This document shows, piece by piece, positions 17,505 through 26,844 of a DNA stretch of 64,000 nucleotides. The stretch is from Streptomyces antimycoticus. GTDB taxonomy: Bacteria > Actinomycetota > Actinomycetes > Streptomycetales > Streptomycetaceae. Position numbers and translations under genes: made by a program. Within the stretch, counting starts at the first letter, position 1, and every line of letters starts with the position of its first letter. The notes below the pieces were generated by a model. The model made no database searches. It was not told the origin of the DNA and saw only the letters and a program-made list of their open reading frames with translations. The stretch covers positions 2,232,001-2,296,000 of the forward strand of contig NZ_BJHV01000001.1 of NCBI RefSeq assembly GCF_005405925.1. Reading direction: 5' to 3'.

Positions 17505-17866
17505 TCCGGTGCTCGTCGGGCGCGAGAAGCTCCTGCGGCAGTGGGCGATCGAGCTGCCCCGGGAGCTGGCCGAGGCCAAGGCCGCCGCGGAGGCCGAGGG
17601 GCGTACGGCGGTCGCCGTCGCCTGGGACGGCGAGGCGCGGGGAGTGCTCACCGTCGCCGACGCGGGTGGCCGCGGACGCGATCCGGCTCGCCCGGAAAAC
17701 CCTGGGCACCATCAGGGGCAACCTCTTCTGGGCCTTCGGCTACAACCTCGCCGCTCTGCCCCTGGCCGCGGCCGGCATGCTCAACCCGTTGATCGCGGGT
17801 GCCGCGATGGCGTTCTCTTCGGTCTTCGTGGTGATCAACAGCCTGCGGCTGCGGTCCTTCAAGTGA
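17505..17866 (+). pseudogene. Copper-type P-ATPase, internally deleted and frameshifted
   Basis: The first part, [15 protein letters not shown] to [11 protein letters not shown], is the nucleotide-binding domain of a CopA-like ATPase. It jumps in another frame to [36 protein letters not shown] and [11 protein letters not shown], the final transmembrane pair and C-terminus. The phosphorylation-domain part between (TGDN and GDGxND motifs) and the whole N-terminal half are absent. It is a clear remnant of a copper exporter that once stood beside the DUF305 gene. Confidence 0.8.
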
Positions 17867-18020
17867 GTTGTGGCCACTACGCATACCAAGGTGCGCCTCT
17901 CTGCCGTGACGATTACTGCTAAATGACTTAGTAGATTACTCCCGTGCCCGACCTGCCCAGCATGATCCGATCCGCTTCGGTACTGTCGGAGAGCGGAGCG
18001 TCCACAGATGGAGTCACGAC

Positions 18021-18473
18021 GTGCATGTGAGCCGATACACACGAACAGGAGGTGCCCTCGGGCACCTGCTGCTCGTCGTCGCGCTCGCATTGGGCGTCTT
18101 CGTGATGCACTCGATGGGCCATCCCGAGAGCGCCTCCGACACGAGCATGGGAGCGGCTCACGCATCGGCCACGGCCGCTCACCCAAGCGGTGGCATGTCC
18201 TCGCCGCAGGACGTTGTCGTCTCCCCGCACTCTTCGGATTCCCATCAGGACAGCAAGGCGTCCTCCCACTCCCCGGCGATGGGGATGGACATGGCCTCGC
18301 TGTGCGTGGCCGTGCTCGGCACGTGGATTCTTGCCGGTCTTCTCCGCGCGGTGCTGAGCCACAGGACCGACTGGCTGGCGCGGCTTCGCGATGGCGCCAT
18401 GGCGGCCCTGCGCCCCAATCCCCCTCCGCGCAGACCGCCTGACCTCGCTCAGTTGTCAGTCCTGCGGATCTAG
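18021..18473 (+). CDS. DUF6153-type small membrane protein
   Basis: 150 residues from GTG 18021. It has an N-terminal hydrophobic helix (LGHLLLVVALALGVFVMHS), a middle section rich in His, Met and Ser, and a second hydrophobic helix near residue 95-115 (SLCVAVLGTWILAGLL). This pattern matches small Streptomyces membrane proteins (DUF6153) that accompany DUF305 and copper genes. The His/Met-rich loop is probably extracellular and could bind copper. It is followed 89 bases later by a DUF305 lipoprotein and is likely co-transcribed with it. Confidence 0.7.
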   Translation: MHVSRYTRTGGALGHLLLVVALALGVFVMHSMGHPESASDTSMGAAHASATAAHPSGGMSSPQDVVVSPHSSDSHQDSKASSHSPAMGMDMASLCVAVLGTWILAGLLRAVLSHRTDWLARLRDGAMAALRPNPPPRRPPDLAQLSVLRI

Positions 18474-18562
18474 GCCGAACGCCACCGTGGGCGGTCTGTA
18501 CTGCCCGCGCACCCCGTTCGACCCCGACTTTCCGCAGAACAGACAACCACGAGGTTTTCGAC

Positions 18563-19234
18563 ATGACTGCCATCAAACGCAGCACGCCGCGCCCGCGCGC
18601 CCGCCGCATCGCTCTCGTCAGCACCGTCGCCATCGCAGGCTTGGTCCTCGCCGCCTGTGGCAACGACGACGACATGAGCAGCATGGATCACGGGAGCAAA
18701 AGCTCCGCCTCGGCGAGTGCGACCTCCGGGGAGAACCCCGCACCGGGCACGTTCAACGACACGGACGTGAAATTCGCACAGATGATGATCCCCCACCACG
18801 AGCAGGCCGTCGAGATGTCCAAGCTCGCCGATGAGCGGGCGGAGGACGCCAAGATCAAGACCCTCGCCGGGGACATCGAGCAGGCGCAGGATCCCGAGAT
18901 CAAGAAGATGAGGTCCTGGCTCAAGGCATGGGGCAAGCCCGAGTCGGGCGGCAGCATGCCCGGTATGAACCACGGTTCCGGCGGCTCCGACAACTCGGGC
19001 ATGGCCGGGATGATGTCCGACAAGGACATGAAGGAGTTGAAGGCCGCCAATGGCACGGACTTCGACAAGATGTTCGCGCAGATGATGATCGGCCACCACA
19101 ACGGGGCGATCGACATGGCCAAGGACGAGCAGAAGAACGGTAAGAACGCCACCGCGAAGAAGCTCGCCGACGCTGTCGTCAAGAACCAGACCGTTGAGGT
19201 CAAGGAGCTCCAGGGCATCCTCGACAAGCTCTGA
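18563..19234 (+). CDS. DUF305 lipoprotein
   Basis: 223 residues from ATG 18563. The signal ends in LVLAAC, a good lipobox with Cys at about residue 32. A Ser/Met/His-rich linker (MSSMDHGSKSS) precedes two DUF305 half-repeats: MMIPHHEQAVEMSKLA and MMIGHHNGAIDMAKDE. It should sit on the outer membrane face, probably binding metal through the HH pairs. It is the second DUF305 gene in 2.5 kb; with DUF6153 and the copper ATPase remnant it forms a metal-handling cluster. Confidence 0.88.
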   Translation: MTAIKRSTPRPRARRIALVSTVAIAGLVLAACGNDDDMSSMDHGSKSSASASATSGENPAPGTFNDTDVKFAQMMIPHHEQAVEMSKLADERAEDAKIKTLAGDIEQAQDPEIKKMRSWLKAWGKPESGGSMPGMNHGSGGSDNSGMAGMMSDKDMKELKAANGTDFDKMFAQMMIGHHNGAIDMAKDEQKNGKNATAKKLADAVVKNQTVEVKELQGILDKL

Positions 19235-19369
19235 TCCGAGCACACGCTGACCGCTCCGGGCTCAGCCGGTCACTCCGAGGAGCCTGGGGCGGTCACCGCC
19301 CCCACACTCGTTACTTGGGCCGCGCCCGGGCATGTCGCGGCCCGCCTCCACGATTCCTGAGGGGACCAG

Positions 19370-19695
19370 GCAGCCACCTCCGCCGAGCGGCTCGAAGCAG
19401 TGCTCAGCGCGTATGCGTTCATCTCCCACCACCGTGGGCGCACCGGCTCCACCGAGCTGCCCGGCCTGCTGCACCGCAGCGAGCACATCGGCCCGGCGCA
19501 GCAGCAGCTCACCGAACTGTTCACGGGCCTGCCGGCCGATGCCGCGGCCGACGGGGAGGTGACCTCCCGTCCGACGAGCTGGCGGCCGCGGCGTACTGCC
19601 CGCACGCCCTCACCGTCGCTGCCGACCTGCCCTCCGCGACCGCTGTCCACCGGCTCGTTGCGGTCACCCTGGCCGGGTTGCGTCCCCCTCAGTGA
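19370..19695 (+). pseudogene. TetR-family regulator remnant (C-terminal domain, frameshifted)
   Basis: In one frame the DNA reads AERLEAVLSAYAFISHHRG, LLHRSEHIGPAQQQLTELF and GLPADAAADGEV. The match then continues in another frame as PDELAAAAYCPHALTVAADL and RLVAVTLAGLRPPQ before a stop. Together these look like the ligand-binding half of a TetR regulator with a frameshift near 19560. The helix-turn-helix part is missing. It may once have controlled the metal cluster upstream. Confidence 0.55.
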
Positions 19696-20242
19696 TGGGT
19701 GCGCCGTCGTGCGTGCCGGCCGGGTCGTTTTGCGGTCGGAGCCGGACAAGACTCCGCAGCGACCTGCCGCCTCGGCATCCGCTCGGGTCCGGGCTTGAGA
19801 GCATCAGATGCCATAGCCAAGCATTGCCGGCGGGGTTCGGCACCGAGGAGAGCTCGGCGTGTTCGCGGTGTCTCGCGGCACGGCCCCGGGCAAATTCCTC
19901 CCCCGCGGGTGGAAGCCGCCTCTTCCTCTTCAGTGGTGGTGCCCGCCGTGGGCGTCACCCGTTTAGTGCGGGTGCTGCGTGTGGCCTGGGCGGTCGTGGC
20001 CCACGTCGGGTGAGCCGCCCACCATGCGGAGCATGGACAGTCCGCCGGTCCTGCAAAAGCTCACCAGGAGGGCTGCGGCCAGGGCGAGGAAGGCGATGTT
20101 GAGCCAGTGGTGTAGTTCCGGCTGATGCCTTCCATGGGGATTTCGCGTCGGCTAGGTCGGGGATCAGCGCGCGCCATCCGTGATCTGGGGGACGGCCGCG
20201 TCGTAGGGCTGGCCGTACGATTCGAACGACCGTAGGGCGCGC
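19696..20242. other. Non-coding stretch
   Basis: No reading frame here resembles a known protein on either strand. I see no clear palindromes apart from short GC-rich hairpins. It separates the TetR scar from the end of the FG-GAP gene. Confidence 0.5.
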
Positions 20243-21724
20243 TCAGTGGCTGCTCAGTGGCTTGCCGTACTTCTGAGCCGTGGACAGGTACGGGAGGCCG
20301 AGCGTGCGGGGCGAGAGGGCCGTCGAGCCGGCGGCCGAGCCGCTGCGGAAGAGCCATGCGGCGCCCAGGGAGGCGTTCTCGCCAGGGGATCCGACCGTGA
20401 CATCCGGTACGCCGTCGGCGTTGCAGTCACCCGAGGCGACCGCCGCGCCGAAGGTGTCGCCCGCCTCGGCGACGCCCGGGACACCGGACGTGTCCTGGTT
20501 CCAGGCGACGGATGTGGCAGTGCCACCTGCGTCGAGCAGGCCCTGAGCGCTGCCGGAGAGCAGCCAGGCGGCGCCCGCCCCCGCTTTGCTTCCGATGGCC
20601 TCACCAGGAGCGCCCACGATCAGGTCGTCGCGGCCGTCGCGGTTGACGTCGGCGACGGCAAGGGCGGCGCCGAAGCGGTCGCCGTCCTCGGCCACGCCCG
20701 GGACACCCTCCGTGTCCTGGTTGAGAGTCTGGGCGCGGCTGCCGAACGAGCCGCTCGCGGGGCTTCCGTAGTGGAGGTGGATGCCGCCCCCCTCGGCGAG
20801 CTCTTCGGGGCCGCACGGGTCGTCGATGTTCTCGTCGGCGATCTCACGGCACTCGCCGAGGGCCAGGTCGTCGTGGCCGTCGCCGTCGAAGTCGCCGGCG
20901 GCCAGGGCGGTCACGCCGGCGTTGTCCGTGTTCCAGAAGTTGGCCATCTCGGACCGGTCGGCGTCCCACCTCCACAGGCGCACGTGAGACTGCGTATTGG
21001 GGTTGCCCGCGGTCCAGTACGCCACGGCCAGGTCCGCCGTGCCGTCGCTGTCGAAGTCGCCGGTGGTCAGGACGGGGGCGCGGCCGCCCATGGGGGCGGC
21101 GACGACGGTGGTGATCATGCTGTCTTCACCCTGGATGACACGAGCGACGACCTTGTCCGTGCCGCCGATCACGATCTCCTTGTTGTCATCGCCGGTCAGC
21201 TCGGCTGCCGCGACCGATGTGCCGTACGCGGCCGACGGCGACGGCCCGGTCAGGACTGTCGCCCCCGGTCCCGGCTCGTCCGTCGAGCCGCCTACGGCGA
21301 TGACCATGCCTGCGTCCGTACCGCGGTCGATGACATCCTCGCCGGGGACACCGGCGAGCAGTTCCGCGATGCCGTCGCCGTTGAGGTCCACCAGGGCCAC
21401 GGATGCGCCGAAGCGGTCACCCGCCTCCGGGGTCCCGGGAACCTCGGGAGTGGCCTGGGTGACACGGATGCTTCCGTAGGCGCCGACACCCTTCGGCCCA
21501 CCCCAGACGATGTTCACGTATCCGGCCTTGGCCTGGCCGCCGACGGTCCCGTCCGGGACGCCGACGGCGAGGTCCGCGTAGCCGTCCCCGTTGAAGTCGC
21601 TCGTGGCGGTACGGGGTGCGGCAGCGGTGGCGCCAGACGGGCACACGAGCCCGGCGGTGGCCACAGCGCCGGCTGCGATGGCGTATGTCAGGATGCCGCA
21701 TCTGTGTGGCACGGAGGCTCCCAC
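20243..21724 (-). CDS. Secreted FG-GAP repeat protein
   Basis: 493 residues from GTG 21724. A signal peptide occupies about residues 1-36 (hydrophobic core, then GATAAAP). At least six FG-GAP/integrin-alpha blades follow, shown by repeats of DFNGDGYADLAVGVP, DLNGDGIAELLAGVPGE, DVNRDGRDDLIVGAPGE and DCNADGVPDVTVGSPGE, each with a DxNxDG calcium loop, plus spaced RFGA and TFGAAVA elements. It should fold as a beta-propeller outside the cell. Streptomyces carry several such proteins; their ligands are mostly unknown. No neighbour gives a further clue. Confidence 0.88.
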   Translation of the reverse strand: MGASVPHRCGILTYAIAAGAVATAGLVCPSGATAAAPRTATSDFNGDGYADLAVGVPDGTVGGQAKAGYVNIVWGGPKGVGAYGSIRVTQATPEVPGTPEAGDRFGASVALVDLNGDGIAELLAGVPGEDVIDRGTDAGMVIAVGGSTDEPGPGATVLTGPSPSAAYGTSVAAAELTGDDNKEIVIGGTDKVVARVIQGEDSMITTVVAAPMGGRAPVLTTGDFDSDGTADLAVAYWTAGNPNTQSHVRLWRWDADRSEMANFWNTDNAGVTALAAGDFDGDGHDDLALGECREIADENIDDPCGPEELAEGGGIHLHYGSPASGSFGSRAQTLNQDTEGVPGVAEDGDRFGAALAVADVNRDGRDDLIVGAPGEAIGSKAGAGAAWLLSGSAQGLLDAGGTATSVAWNQDTSGVPGVAEAGDTFGAAVASGDCNADGVPDVTVGSPGENASLGAAWLFRSGSAAGSTALSPRTLGLPYLSTAQKYGKPLSSH

Positions 21725-22147
21725 TCGGTCGACGGGTGCGGGTTATCCGGTGTGACCCTCGAAGGGCGGTGCTGGTTGTACGGAGTTCACCGGTGGTTGG
21801 TGCGGGGTTAACGGTAGGCGGGCCTCGGTCCGAGCGGACACGGACGGCGTAGCCGATGGCTCTTCGGCCGCGTGGACGCGGACGGCCGCGAAGGCTTCGC
21901 GTCCGTCACTCATCTCTGTCCGCCGCCCGGGCACCGAGGCCGGCGAAGACCCGTGGCTGACCGGCGCGATCGAACAGAGCATGATCCCTACCGGTACGGG
22001 CCCTGGGACCCCGTCAAGCCAACCTGAACCTGACCGAGGAGCTCACCGACATCGCCACCGTCGCGCTGCGCTTGCGGATCAGCGAGGCGGAAGCCGAGCT
22101 CGCCCGCATCTTTGACGCCGCCGCGGCCGAGGCCGCTTCCGTCTCCC

Positions 22148-22172
22148 GCCTAGAAGACTGATGAAGATCTTG
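22148..22172 (+). repeat. Left terminal inverted repeat of the IS1182-type element
   Basis: Twenty-five bases beginning GCCTAGAAGACTGATG, an exact reverse complement of 23822-23846. Confidence 0.93.
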
Positions 22173-22222
22173 AGGTTCTGGCCTTGCGGTGTGAGTGGCA
22201 GGCCCAGACTCGTGTCGTGGCG

Positions 22223-23800
22223 ATGGGTGAGTGGGTCGGGGAGACGGTCGGGCCGGACGTGTGGGAGACGTGTCGGGGTTTGATCCCAGTCGGGAGTGTG
22301 TTCGCGTTTCTGGCCGAGCATCGGGGGAGGCTGTTTCCGGCTCAGATGTTCGCGGACATGTATCCGTCGGCGAACGGGCGGCCGAGTATGCCGCCGCAGA
22401 TCCTGGCCGCTGCGATCACTCTGCAGGCCCTGCACGGGCTGTCGGATTACCAGACCGTGCAGGAATTGCGGTGTGACCTGCGGTGGAAGGCCGCGTGCGG
22501 GCTGGGCCTTTACGACATGGCGTTCGACCCGTCGCTGCTGGCCTACTTCCGCCGCCGGCTGGCCCGCTCCGCCCGTCCGAACCGGATCTTCGAGACCGTA
22601 CGCGAAGTCGTGAAGAGCACCGGAGTACTGAAAGGCAAGCACCGTCGGGCGCTGGACTCCACCGTGCTGGACGACGCGGTCGCCACCCAGGACACGGTCA
22701 CCCAGATCATCGCCGCCATCAGGACAGTCATCCGTGAGGTCCCACACGCGGCCGAACAAGCAGCAATCCAGTGCACCGCCCACGATTACACCGACCCGGG
22801 CAAACCCCGCATCGCCTGGAACGACGAGCAGGCCCGAGCCGACCTCATCGACGCACTGGTCACCGACGCGGTGCGGCTGCTGGGCCACCTGCCCGACCAA
22901 CAGCTCGGGGAGAAAGCCGCGAACGCGCTCGGCCTGCTGGCCCTGGTCGCAGGACAGGACGTCGAACCCGCCGAGGACTCCAACGGCCGTGACGGGCGTT
23001 GGCGCATCACTCAGGGCACCGCCTACGACCGGATGATCTCCACCGTCGACCCCGAAGCCCGCCACGTCCACAAGACCCGCACCCACCGGCAGGACGGCTT
23101 CAAGGCCCACCTGGCCGTCGAGCCCGAGACCGGCTTATACACCGCCCTCGCTCTGCGGCCGGCAACCGGAACCGAGCACCACGAGGCCACTGTCGGCATC
23201 GACTTGCTCGCCGACGAAGACAGCCCGGTGGACGTCTTCGGCGACAGCGCCTACTCCACTGGCGACACCTGCCAGATCCTGCACCGAGCAGGACACCGAC
23301 TCTTCCTCAAGCCCGCCCCGCTGAAGACGGCTGTCCTTGGCGGGTTCAGCCTCGACGACTTCGCCATCAACACCGCGGGCAGCACGGTGACCTGCCCCGC
23401 CGGACACACCGTCCCGCTCAGCGAGCCGTCCGGGCGGCACATGCAACGCAAAGCGCTCTTCACCGACCAGTGCGCCAGCTGCCCCCTGCGCAAGCAGTGC
23501 ACCACCGCCAAGACCGGCCGGATCGTCACCATCCGCCCCCACCACGACCTGCTCACCGCTGCCCGCCACCAGGCCAGCACCGACCCCGACTGGCAAGCCG
23601 CCTACCGACGATGGAGACCACCCGTCGAACGCGCCGTCGCCTGGCTCGTCGCCCACGGCAACCGCAGACTCCGCTACCGCGGCACCATCAAGAACAACGC
23701 CTGGCTCCACACCCGTGCCGCAGCCCTCAACCTGCGAACCCTGATCAACCTCGGACTCAACCACAACGGCGACACCTGGCACACCCCCGCTATCACCTGA
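22223..23800 (+). CDS. IS1182-family transposase
   Basis: 525 residues from ATG 22223; the frame extends to TTG 22184 and the start is uncertain. The N-terminal part FPAQMFADMYPSANGRPSMPP and LQALHGLSDYQTVQELR is typical of IS1182/IS5-group DDE transposases. The DDE core has ALDSTVLDDAV (first Asp), VFGDSAYSTGD (second Asp) and a C-terminal PPVERAVAWLVAHGNRR with the Glu. A zinc-ribbon insert with CASCPLRKQC lies before it. No frameshift or stop is present, so it is probably functional. Confidence 0.92.
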   Translation: MGEWVGETVGPDVWETCRGLIPVGSVFAFLAEHRGRLFPAQMFADMYPSANGRPSMPPQILAAAITLQALHGLSDYQTVQELRCDLRWKAACGLGLYDMAFDPSLLAYFRRRLARSARPNRIFETVREVVKSTGVLKGKHRRALDSTVLDDAVATQDTVTQIIAAIRTVIREVPHAAEQAAIQCTAHDYTDPGKPRIAWNDEQARADLIDALVTDAVRLLGHLPDQQLGEKAANALGLLALVAGQDVEPAEDSNGRDGRWRITQGTAYDRMISTVDPEARHVHKTRTHRQDGFKAHLAVEPETGLYTALALRPATGTEHHEATVGIDLLADEDSPVDVFGDSAYSTGDTCQILHRAGHRLFLKPAPLKTAVLGGFSLDDFAINTAGSTVTCPAGHTVPLSEPSGRHMQRKALFTDQCASCPLRKQCTTAKTGRIVTIRPHHDLLTAARHQASTDPDWQAAYRRWRPPVERAVAWLVAHGNRRLRYRGTIKNNAWLHTRAAALNLRTLINLGLNHNGDTWHTPAIT

Positions 23801-23821
23801 CCACGGCAACCAGAATCACAC

Positions 23822-23846
23822 CAAGATCTTCATCAGTCTTCTAGGC
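23822..23846 (-). repeat. Right terminal inverted repeat of the IS1182-type element
   Basis: Twenty-five bases ending CATCAGTCTTCTAGGC, an exact reverse complement of 22148-22172. The TAG inside it acts as the stop codon of the MerR gene. Confidence 0.93.
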
Positions 23847-24764
23847 CGGGTTTTGGGTAGCGGGTGAGTCTTGGGCGGATAGCTCTTCGGCCAGTTCCAT
23901 ACAGCGCAGGCGGGCTGGGGAGAAGTCGTAGGGCATCTTGCCGGTGGCTTCGAGCACGCTCATGGAGTCAGCCTCCCGCCCGCCAGAGCTGAGGTCGGCC
24001 TCGTCCTCGCCGTCATCGGCGGTAGCAGGGTGCACAGTGTCCCAGGCGTCGCAGAGGGCATCGTCGTCCTTGTCCAGGCCGGACTCCTCGATGACGGCCT
24101 GCAGGGCGCATTCGAAGGCGTGCCGCTCGACGGCCACTTGAGCCACCCGTGGATCATCGACGGCGACGCTGTCATCGAGTGCCTCCTCGGCGTCATCGAT
24201 GCGGTCGGAATCCTCCCGCAGAGTGGGATGCGTGGCCAGGACGACGAAGCGGGTGGCCTGGACGGCCGCGCCGAGCGGGCCGAAGATCCGCTCAGTGACC
24301 AGCAGACTGTCCAAGTCCGCCTGACGCAGGGAGCCCTCGGGCAGGCTCTTGAGGCGTTCGGTGACGACGTCGGAGAGCAGGCCCATCCGGCTGCCTTCGG
24401 TGCGCATCCGCTGCACGGCGGTCCGTTGCCGCCGCAATTCCGCCTCCTGCTCTGCGAGGGTTTCCTCCAACCGCTCCAGGATGCCCGCGATGCCCTCTCC
24501 GCTGTCCGCACCGGCGGAAGCCATGTCGGTGGTAAAGGCGTCACGGATGTCGTCCAGGGCGATCCCGGCGTCGGCCATCTTGCGAATCCACAGCAGGCGG
24601 ATCATGTCCTCGTACCCGTAGCGGCGGCGGTCATCGCCGCCCCGCTCAGGCTCGGGGAGCAGGCCGATCGCGTGGTAATGGCGAATCGCCCGCGGCGTGC
24701 TGCCGGCGAAGGCCGCCGCGTCACCGATCTTGACCTGGCGGGGTGGCATGAAAGACGAATGCAT
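23841..24764 (-). CDS. MerR-family regulator, 3' end supplied by an insertion sequence
   Basis: 307 residues from ATG 24764 with AAAGG upstream. Residues about 10-80 are a MerR winged helix (VKIGDAAAFAGSTPRAIRHYHAIGLLPEP, RYGYEDMIRLLWIRKMADAGI). A coiled coil follows (LERLEETLAEQEAELRRQR), then a long acidic C-terminal region of unknown role. The final codons and the stop come from the inverted repeat of the adjacent IS, so a few C-terminal residues have been lost or replaced. The DNA-binding and dimer parts are complete. Target genes are not evident. Confidence 0.82.
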   Translation of the reverse strand: MHSSFMPPRQVKIGDAAAFAGSTPRAIRHYHAIGLLPEPERGGDDRRRYGYEDMIRLLWIRKMADAGIALDDIRDAFTTDMASAGADSGEGIAGILERLEETLAEQEAELRRQRTAVQRMRTEGSRMGLLSDVVTERLKSLPEGSLRQADLDSLLVTERIFGPLGAAVQATRFVVLATHPTLREDSDRIDDAEEALDDSVAVDDPRVAQVAVERHAFECALQAVIEESGLDKDDDALCDAWDTVHPATADDGEDEADLSSGGREADSMSVLEATGKMPYDFSPARLRCMELAEELSAQDSPATQNPA

Positions 24765-24981
24765 GAGCAGGGACCTTTACTCGAGGGATCGGGACGTAAG
24801 TCCACCGGACCACATGCCGCTACGGAAGGTGCAACCCCATACACGATCTACCTGCTCGCCTGCCAGAAGTTCGGATGGTTTGCGCTGCTCGCCCGCTCGG
24901 GTTCCTCGTAAGACATAGAGATCTTGATGCTCACACAAGCAGCATGCCCACGTTCGATACGTGTCCTGGCACCCCCTCAAG

Positions 24982-25806
24982 TCACCGGCCGGCCCGCGCA
25001 GGAGACCGGCGGCCGGGGTCAAAGACACGGGCCGCCATCAGCGCGTTACGGCGTCGGCTCATGAACCGGCCTATGAGTACACCGAGTTGGTTGAAGCGCC
25101 CGTCGATGACGGTCGGCCCGGGGTTGCGGCGTTCGAGGTGGCGCAGGGCGGTGGTGACGACGTCCTCGGGCCTACGCAGCTTCCCGGCGGTCAGTACCCC
25201 GGCGTCCGGTCCCATCCCGGTGGTGAAGTCGGTGGCGGTAGCACCGGGGGAGACGGCGAACGCGGTCAGGCCCGTGCCGCGCAGCTCGGTCCACAGCGAT
25301 TCGGAGAAGCTGAGCACGAACGCTTTCGTGGCGCCGTAGACGGCCATCCGGGGAGACGGGAAGTAGGCGGAGACGCTGGAGAGGTTGATGATGAAGCCGT
25401 TGCCGGCGTCCACGATCTGAGGCAGGAACGCCGCGGTCAGCTGCACCGGCGCCAGGGCGTCCACGGCGATCTCGGCGGCGATCTGTTCGGGGTCCGCGCC
25501 CGGGAACAGGGCGAACGAGCCGACCCCGGCATTGTTGATCAGGCTCGTGACACGCAGGCCCCGGTCGGTGATCTCCCGGTGAAGATCGCGTGCGGCGGCC
25601 GGGTGGGAGAGGTCGGCCGGGATCGCCTCGATCCGGGCCCCGGTGGTGCGGCGCAGCGCGTCCGCCATCGAGGCCAGCCGCTCGGCGCGCCGGGCGACGA
25701 GCACGAGGTTCGCACCGCGTGCGGCCAGGGCTTCGGCGAAGGCGGCTCCGATCCCGGAGCTGGCCCCGGTGAGCAGGACGGTCTGTGCGCGGTAGTCGAC
25801 GGTCAT
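24982..25806 (-). CDS. Short-chain dehydrogenase/reductase
   Basis: 274 residues from ATG 25806. Classic SDR signature: TGASSGIG cofactor loop near residue 12, LINNAGVGSF, the catalytic Ser in INLSSVSAYF and YGATK (YxxxK). The basic residue after the first strand (VARRAERL) favours NADP(H). The nearest related groups are the SDR enzymes annotated as ketoacyl reductases or dehydrogenases; the substrate is unknown. It runs in the same direction as the LysR gene to its right, 133 bases away, and may be controlled by it. Confidence 0.88.
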   Translation of the reverse strand: MTVDYRAQTVLLTGASSGIGAAFAEALAARGANLVLVARRAERLASMADALRRTTGARIEAIPADLSHPAAARDLHREITDRGLRVTSLINNAGVGSFALFPGADPEQIAAEIAVDALAPVQLTAAFLPQIVDAGNGFIINLSSVSAYFPSPRMAVYGATKAFVLSFSESLWTELRGTGLTAFAVSPGATATDFTTGMGPDAGVLTAGKLRRPEDVVTTALRHLERRNPGPTVIDGRFNQLGVLIGRFMSRRRNALMAARVFDPGRRSPARAGR

Positions 25807-25901
25807 GTGACCAGCCAACGGTCTGCCGGCGGTCCCGTCCAAGACCCGTTCCGCAACCCGTCATGTGGAAAACGCATCACGGAGGGATCGGCGATGAGGT
25901 C

Positions 25902-25937
25902 GGCCGGGTCGGCCGGGTCGGCCGGGTCGGCCGGGTC
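25902..25937 (+). repeat. Four tandem copies of the 9-mer GGCCGGGTC
   Basis: Four perfect tandem 9-base units sit immediately downstream of the LysR stop codon (gene on the minus strand), in the gap before the SDR gene. They could form alternative slipped structures in the LysR-SDR intergenic RNA. No coding role. Confidence 0.9.
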
Positions 25938-25939
25938 GA

Positions 25940-26830
25940 TCAAGTGGGGCGGACGAGCAACTTCACCGCCGACTTGACGAACTCCGCGATGAGAGGCCCG
26001 GTGTCGTCGGTACGGGTGGCGACGACGACCTGGCACGGTTCGGCCCCGTCGACGGGAACGGCGACGAGGCCGGGGCGGAGAGCGAAGCGCCGGTCACCGG
26101 CGGGGACAACGGCGATGGCGGTGCCGTCGGCGATGGCTTCGAGCTTGTCGTCGTAGGTGTCGGCAAGGGTAGGGCCGAGCGGGGCAGGACGGCCGTCCGG
26201 TCGGGGTTCGAGGCGCCAGAAGGCGGTCCAGTCGGCGCTCATTCCGGTGCAGCCGACGAGTGGTTCCGCGGCGATGTCGGCGGCGGTGACCGATTCCTTG
26301 CCGGCGAGGCGGTGGGATGCGGACACGAGCAGGACCCGGGGCTCGGTGTAGAGGACCGTCGTGTCGAGTCCGTCGTCCGGGATTGGCAGCGGTGCGCGCA
26401 CGACCAGGGCGTCGACCTGTCGATCGGGCAGGGCGCCGGCGTCCTGGGAGCCGAGGTGCCGGGTGCGGACATGAGCGTCGGGATGCCGGTGGCGCAGGTC
26501 GCGTATGGCGGGGGTGACGATCAGATCGTCGACGTAGCCGATGGTGATCGTGCGTGCCGGTGCCGCGGCGCGCACGGTGGACACCGCCTGCCGGGCCTCG
26601 TGCAGCAATTGCTGCGCCCGGGGGACGAACGCCGCGCCGGCGGCGGTGAGCCGGCTGCCCTGGGTGGTGCGTTCCAGCAGGCGCACGCCGAGGATGTTCT
26701 CCAGCCGCTGGATCTGACGGCTCAAGGACGGCTGGGCGACCCGCAGCTCCTCGGCCGCACGGGCGAAGTTCAGGTGCTCGGCGACAACCGTGAAGTACCG
26801 GACCAGCCGCAGATCCAGGTCGGGAAGCAT
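25940..26830 (-). CDS. LysR-family transcriptional regulator
   Basis: 296 residues from ATG 26830. N-terminal winged helix-turn-helix (LVRYFTVVAEHLNFARAAEEL, QPSLSRQIQRLENILGVRLLERT), then a two-lobed effector domain from about residue 90. Divergent from an alpha/beta hydrolase gene, with a long perfect palindrome between them that is the natural LysR binding site. Its effector is unknown. The SDR gene downstream on the same strand may be a second target. Confidence 0.9.
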   Translation of the reverse strand: MLPDLDLRLVRYFTVVAEHLNFARAAEELRVAQPSLSRQIQRLENILGVRLLERTTQGSRLTAAGAAFVPRAQQLLHEARQAVSTVRAAAPARTITIGYVDDLIVTPAIRDLRHRHPDAHVRTRHLGSQDAGALPDRQVDALVVRAPLPIPDDGLDTTVLYTEPRVLLVSASHRLAGKESVTAADIAAEPLVGCTGMSADWTAFWRLEPRPDGRPAPLGPTLADTYDDKLEAIADGTAIAVVPAGDRRFALRPGLVAVPVDGAEPCQVVVATRTDDTGPLIAEFVKSAVKLLVRPT

Positions 26831-26844
26831 GCCCGCACTCTACG

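Larger units (their letters stand above)
22148..23846 (+). mobile_element. Complete IS1182-family insertion sequence
   Basis: 1699 bp bounded by perfect 25-bp terminal inverted repeats beginning GCCTAGAAGACTGATG (22148-22172 and 23822-23846) and holding one full transposase gene. Perfect ends and an intact gene suggest recent arrival or current activity. I cannot identify a convincing target-site duplication. The ends carry a CTAG, so the right end supplies the TAG stop of the MerR gene and the left end supplies the last three codons and stop of an open frame to its left. Confidence 0.9.

Noticed and set aside
20246..21811. 521-residue plus-strand ORF antisense to the FG-GAP gene
   Set aside because: It is the mirror of the calcium-loop repeats and has no domain of its own.
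21725..22147. Possible gene to the left of the IS1182 element (ends LARIFDAAAAEAASVSRLED)
   Set aside because: The helical-looking tail has no start and no family; kept only as an observation that the IS supplies its stop.
25895..25940. Tandem GGCCGGGTC units considered as a CRISPR-like or att array
   Set aside because: Unit is nine bases with no spacers; a simple tandem repeat.
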